From Mrakia gelida (Eukaryota; Basidiomycota; Tremellomycetes; Cystofilobasidiales; Mrakiaceae), in assembly GCA_024345305.1 (NCBI GenBank), contig BRON01000010.1:248001-312000 (forward strand): DNA of 64,000 bases, in the 5' to 3' direction. Both the position numbers and the translations under genes were made by a program. Shown one piece after another: positions 59,512 to 64,000 of the stretch. Under the pieces are notes generated by a model. The model saw only the letters and a list, made by a program, of their open reading frames with translations, did no database searches and was not told the origin of the DNA. How positions within the stretch are numbered: the stretch's first letter is position 1; the number at the start of each line of letters is the position of its first letter.

Positions 59512-60524
59512 ATGGCTCCCAAACCCAAGGCGTCCTCGTCAAAGCTCACCGCTCCTCCTTCCTCCTCGTCGAGCTCGCCTCCTTCGCCTCCGGTCTTCCC
59601 TCCCATATCGCAGAAGTACATCAAGGATCTCAAGGTGGAGACTCTGCTAGAGGATCAGATCATCGTTGTTCACGTTCGTATCTTTCTCGAGCGAGCGAGC
59701 TGTCAACCTGCTCATCCCTGGTGCTCTCGCTCAAGCTCACGTCGTCGTTGCTTTCTTTCTTCTCCACAGGACATTCTGACTCCTCAAGAGTGCAACTCCT
59801 TCATTGCCTTCTTCGATACCCTCTCCATGACCCCTTCTCCGCCAGCAAAACAAGGAGAAGCTCAGCGTTCGAACGGTTCGTTCATCCTTTCTCCTCGTTC
59901 TGCCTCGTTCTCGCCTCTCCTCCATTCGTATACAAAGCTTATCTTTGATTCCTCGATCTGATCTTACATTCAGGTCGCTACTCAGCCATCTCCCCAACCT
60001 TCGCTGAACACCTCTTCACCTCCACCGGTCTCTCCTCCCTCGTTTCTTCGTGGCCCTCCGTCATCTCTCCAACGCGACGAACGGTTCAAGGTCTCCACCC
60101 AAACATCAGAGTCTATTCGTACACGGAGGGTCAACTATTCGTGAGTGATGTCTATATCTCTAGACTTCTATCTCTCTCCTCACACCGCTCGCTGACCTCC
60201 TTCGTCTCCCTCTCTCCCTCGTTTTCGTTTTTGTAGGCAAACCACTACGACGTCTCCTCTCCCTCCCCTCTCAACCCGTCCCACTCCTCCGAATGGACTC
60301 TACTCATCTACCTCTCTCCACCACCGCCAGCTCCGCCGCTCCAAGGAGGCGAAACGATCTTCCATCTGCCTGGGAAGAGGGGAGGGGAGGTCGTCGTGAT
60401 CCCGAAGAGTGGGATGGCGTTGCTTCATCGTCATGGGAGCGGTAGGGAGTGTTTGAGGCACGAGGGGAATGAGGTGAGGAAGGGTGTGAAGTGGGTGTTG
60501 AGGAGTGATGTGCTGTTTGGGTAG
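59512..60524 (+). CDS. 2-oxoglutarate/Fe(II)-dependent prolyl 4-hydroxylase-like oxygenase
   Basis: Four exons: 59512-59673, 59770-59875, 59974-60140, 60237-60524; 240 aa. The double-stranded beta-helix signature is complete: an HxD pair in FANHYDVSS, the strand WTLLIYLSPPPPAPPLQGGE, TIFHLPG, and the distal metal His with the 2-oxoglutarate basic residue in RHEGNEVRKGVKWVLRSDVLF. The N-terminal part (DILTPQECNSFIAFFDTL) matches the P4Hc helical start. No signal peptide is seen after the Lys/Ser/Pro-rich head (MAPKPKASSSK), so it may act in cytosol or nucleus. The substrate is unknown. Confidence 0.88.
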
Positions 60525-60791
60525 AGGGAGCAAGAGCCGTGGAGAGGGGAGGGAGGGACGCGTCGAAGTCGAGGTCGCGCTGCTGTTTCCTTCTTCGTTG
60601 CTTCACTCTCTCGAACGGGCCCGGTCATCTATGTTGTCCTGTGCTTTGACGAAGCGTGCGAGAGTGGTAGGCACTCTAGAGCGAAGCCTTGTGCGTGGGG
60701 CAGAGAGGAGAGGGAAGGAGCGAGATAGGCATGAGATCGAAACCCGAACAAAACAGAAACCAAAGATCGTAACGTGCAAAGACTACCACCC
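60525..60791. other. Convergent intergenic region (267 bp)
   Basis: 3' ends of the oxygenase and DBP10 genes; no other feature. Confidence 0.4.
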
Positions 60792-63700
60792 CTACTTCTT
60801 TCCTCGACCCTTCCCTCCTCCCTTCCCACCCTTGCTCGGTCGAGCGTTCTTCTCCTTTTTCTAAAAGAAGCCAAAGCCGAGAACGAAAACGCGGCGAAGT
60901 CAGCAGTCCATTTCCTCTCACAGAACGAACGCGTTGAGAAGAAGGCGAAAAGAAGGAGCCACTCACCCTCTCCTCGATCTGTCTTCTCTTCCTGATCTGA
61001 TCGACGGTCCTGATCTCGTTCTTGACCTGCCCAACGCTCTTCCCTCCAGCACCTCCAGGCATTCCCCTCCCTCCTCGTCCTCCCTTCGCTCCTCCAGGTC
61101 CGTCGACTCCAGCAGCAGCGTCCTTCTTCTTCTTCTCCTGGATCCGAAGCTTTCGATCGTAGGTGTTGCTCGTAGGGTCCAGAGGCTTGGCCTCGGTGAT
61201 CCCGTTGTGTCGGAATCGTCGTCCATCTCCAGCTCCTGGTCCTCCTCTCGACGCGTTCTCGGGCTCGGCGTCTCCGACTCGAGGAAGCGACTTCTTGTTC
61301 TTGACCTTCCACTCGTCGAATCGACCGGACTTGAAGGTAGCGGGAAGACGAGCTCCGGACTCGGTCTTGACGATCTTCTTGTTGTCGGCTCCGGTTCCGT
61401 CTCCCTTGACGAACTTCTTCTTCTTTCGGTCCCAGGTGATTTGGGAAGCCTTCTGGACTCGAGAGACGATTCCGTCGTCGCCGGCGAGGTCGAAGGTGGA
61501 GGACTTGGCTTGCTCGGCGAAAGTGGCTCCGTCTCGCATCGAGTATCTGGAAGAGAGGAAGGGGGAGAGGTCAGCTTCGTTCGTTCGATTTTTGAAGACG
61601 CATCGAGGAATGAGACGAGAGACTCACCCCTTGGTATCGTGCTCGGCTCCGGACTGGTAGTGAGACATGTAGAACTCGGGGTCCTTGTACCCAGCTGTCG
61701 AGTCTGTCTTGGGTCGCTTCTTCGAGGTCTCGAAGGCAGCCTGGGAAGGAGGAACGCGTCGAAGGGAGAAAGTCAGTTTCGTCTGGAGCTCGACTCATCC
61801 TCGACCCGAACAAGGGAAGGAGAAGCAGACTCACCTCGAGGGTATCCTCATCAGCCATCTCCATATCCATCTCCTTCGGCATTCCGTACTCGTCCGTCTC
61901 GTCCTCAGCGTTGTGATCCTTCTCTCCAGCGGTGGCAGCTCCAGGGACGACCGAAGTCAAGGCGACGGCTCTCCTTCCGACAGCCTTCGAGAGAGTCGCT
62001 CGTCGATCCTGCATCATCTGGAACGAGGTGTTCTTTCCTCGAGCTCCGATCTCGAAGATCGTCTCCGCTGGACGGAACGAGTTGACCGACGCGAGGAGGG
62101 AAGCTCGAGCGGCAGCGACGGCGATGAGATCCTGTTTCGAGGAGGTAGACGCGACGGCGTTGGAGGAGGAGGGAGTGGGATCTCCGGGGAAGACGAAGGG
62201 AGTTTTGTTAGAGGGGATGATGTTGTTGACGGCTGAGGCGGCGAAAGAGGGGTGGACGGCTGCTTCCTCTCCGATGCTTCCAGCGAGTCCCCACGTCGGA
62301 TCCTTGGTCATCTCCTTCGACCTTCGATAACTCTCTTGACTGGCCTTTCCCTGAGATCGCTCGTACATCGCCTGTCCCTTCTTGACGACCGACTTGAGCA
62401 ACGGCAGCGAGGGAGTGGCCTCCGTGAGCGACGTCGTGATGTACTCGAAGTCGGCGTCGATGGAGTCTCTGGGGATGGTTCCGAGGTACATCGAAGCGGC
62501 CTCGTCGTAGCCTGGCTGAGCAGCAGTTCGGGAGTTGACGAGGGAGCGACCGAGGAAGAGTTGGAGATCGAGGAAGAAGGGGAGTTCGGTGTTGGTGACG
62601 AACGAGTAGGCTGATCCTTTTCGACCTGCTCGAGCGACTCGACCGACTCGATGGACGAAGACCCTCGATCCTGTTGGGAAATCGTAGTTGATGACGTTCT
62701 CGAGGACTGGGATATCGATACCACGAGCGGCGACGTCCGTAACGACGAGGATGCTGGTTCGACCGCGTCGGAATCGATCCATCTGCTGCTTACGAGCGGT
62801 TTGGTCGAGGGATCCGTAGATATGAGAGACGGCGTATCCGGCGGTGATGAGGAGGGTGGAGAGGTAGTCGACGTGATGCTTGGTAGCGGCGAAGACGAGG
62901 GTTTGATGAGGCGCCATCTGAGGGAACTTCTCCTTCTTGAAGAACTTGGACGGTCCTCCCTTCTTGTAGTCCCTCTTCCCTCCCTTCCGTCGATCTCCTC
63001 CGGCCTCGTCGTCGTCGTCTCCTTCCTCGTGCTCGTCCTCCGAGACGGGTTCCTCTGGATCTCGCATCGGCACTCCAATGACCTCTCGAAGGACGGAGAG
63101 GAGAGCGGCCTCCTTCTCTGCTGGCTTGACCGAGAAGAACGACATCTGGAGGTCGTTACTGATCTTGCTCTCGGCGTCGAGACGGATGAGACGAGGGTTC
63201 TGGAGACCGGCCTTGGCGAATTCGACGAGGTTCTTGGGGAGGGTAGCGGAGTAGAGGAGAGTTTGACGCGTCGCGGGGAGTCGGTAAAGGATCTCCTGAA
63301 GTTGGATCTCGAAACCCATTTCGAAGAGTCTGTGAAGTCGAGGAAGAGGTCAGCTTCGTTCTCTAGATCGAGAAAGAGGGTAAGAACGTACCGATCAGCC
63401 TCATCGAAGACGATGTACTCGACGGAACGAAGGTCGAGGTTCATTTCGATGACCAGATGAAGGAGACGTCCAGGAGTGGCAATGATGCTATAGGGAGAGA
63501 TGCGAGAACGATGAGCTTCGAAGATAGAGACGAGAAGGTAAAGATGACACTCACACATCAGGGTTACTCGAGATCATCTCGAACTGCTCGTCCAGACCCT
63601 CTCCTCCGACAACCAGTCCCCACCTGAGCTCGTTTCCTCCCTTCCTCCCCGAGTCGTCGTCTCCGTCGTCTCCAGCGTGATCTGCTCCTCCACCGCTCTT

Positions 63701-63981
63701 GAATCCTCGAGCCATCTCCTTTCCGACCTTGAGAATCTGGACTGCCAACTCTCGTCCAGGGCAGAGGACGATAGCTCGCGCTCCGAAGGTGGACGAGTGT
63801 CGACCGTGAAGTCGTTGAATGAGAGGAGCGACGTAGGCGAGGGTCTTTCCGGAACCCGTTCGAGACATGGCGACGATATCTCGAGGAGGGGAGGAGAGGG
63901 CTGCTGGGATGGAGAGTCGTTGGATGGGAGTAGGGGTTTTGTACTTCTTCATGATGGATTTGAGGAGGGAAGGAAGGAGAC
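60792..63981 (-). CDS. DBP10: DEAD-box RNA helicase Dbp10 (DDX54), 5' end beyond window
   Basis: Visible exons: 63555-63981, 63392-63487, 61835-63329, 61628-61740, 60967-61546, 60792-60860. The first visible exon begins at an acceptor (ATTCCAG at 63982), so the N-terminal exon(s) with the Q-motif Phe lie to the right. Helicase motifs: [11 protein letters not shown] (I), CPGRELAVQ (Ia), ATPGRLLHL (Ib), VFDEADRLFEMG (II), YSATLPKN (III), [13 protein letters not shown] (IV), [14 protein letters not shown] (V), [10 protein letters not shown] (VI). An acidic/basic insert ([15 protein letters not shown]) splits the second RecA lobe. The Dbp10 C-terminal domain has [40 protein letters not shown] and a final [13 protein letters not shown]. 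It works in nucleolar 60S ribosome assembly. Confidence 0.94.
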
Positions 63982-64000
63982 CTGGAATTTGGAGAGGTCG

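Noticed and set aside
60934..62085. 383-codon open frame on the plus strand
   Set aside because: It is the shadow of the DBP10 coding strand (Ser/Leu/Asp-rich, no motif); the helicase frame opposite is unambiguous.

Overview
The window is ordinary nuclear DNA from a basidiomycete fungus. The GC-rich, intron-dense, compact style (28 gene models in 64 kb, introns mostly 45-150 nt, CT-rich intron bodies, a branch motif close to GCTGAC) suggests a yeast or smut-like lineage of Pucciniomycotina such as Sporidiobolales. That placement is inference from style and gene content; no rRNA or other taxonomic marker is present. I derived splice models by hand, requiring GT..AG borders, frame continuity and agreement with remembered protein families. 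Almost every multi-exon model adds up to a whole number of codons, but single-base errors in exon edges are possible.

Layout, left to right: start of a Zn2Cys6 regulator (-, cut by the edge); Sec14-like lipid transfer protein (+); acetyl-CoA acetyltransferase (+); class II eIF4E-like cap-binding protein (+); GNAT acetyltransferase (+); DOPA 4,5-dioxygenase family protein (+); a possible tiny secreted peptide (-); the 21-exon Tudor-SN/SND1 gene (-); complex I subunit NDUFA2 (+); an RNF216-like RBR ubiquitin ligase with a C-terminal membrane anchor (-); an F-box protein (-); MRE11 nuclease (+); a coiled-coil/F-box-like protein (+); a MYND-finger protein (-); a TPT/SLC35-type transporter (-); ILV6 (-); a decayed F-box/LRR pseudogene (+); sulfite reductase alpha subunit MET10 (+); cytochrome b5-fused sphingolipid desaturase (-); another F-box-like protein (+); Borealin-like protein (-); an unrecognised mitochondrial membrane protein (-); an M20 dipeptidase (+); a stomatin/SPFH protein (+); a CBS-pair protein (-); a 2OG-Fe(II) prolyl-hydroxylase-like enzyme (+); and most of DBP10 (-, cut by the right edge).

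The genes do not form a pathway or cluster. They are mostly housekeeping functions: sterol/acetoacetyl-CoA, sulfur and branched-chain amino acid metabolism, sphingolipids, complex I, DNA repair, chromosome segregation, translation and ribosome biogenesis. Many are divergent pairs sharing about 140-390 bp of promoter. I found no operon, phage, CRISPR, tRNA, rRNA or transposon.

The most unusual content is in the gene architecture. There are many in-frame microexons, down to 6 nt, and the M20 peptidase alone has several. There is a recurrent second class of 5' splice site, GTTCGT, besides GTGAGT. The palindrome ACGCGT is strikingly frequent in introns and spacers. One F-box/LRR gene is visibly decaying. 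I did not find a convincing new multi-gene system.
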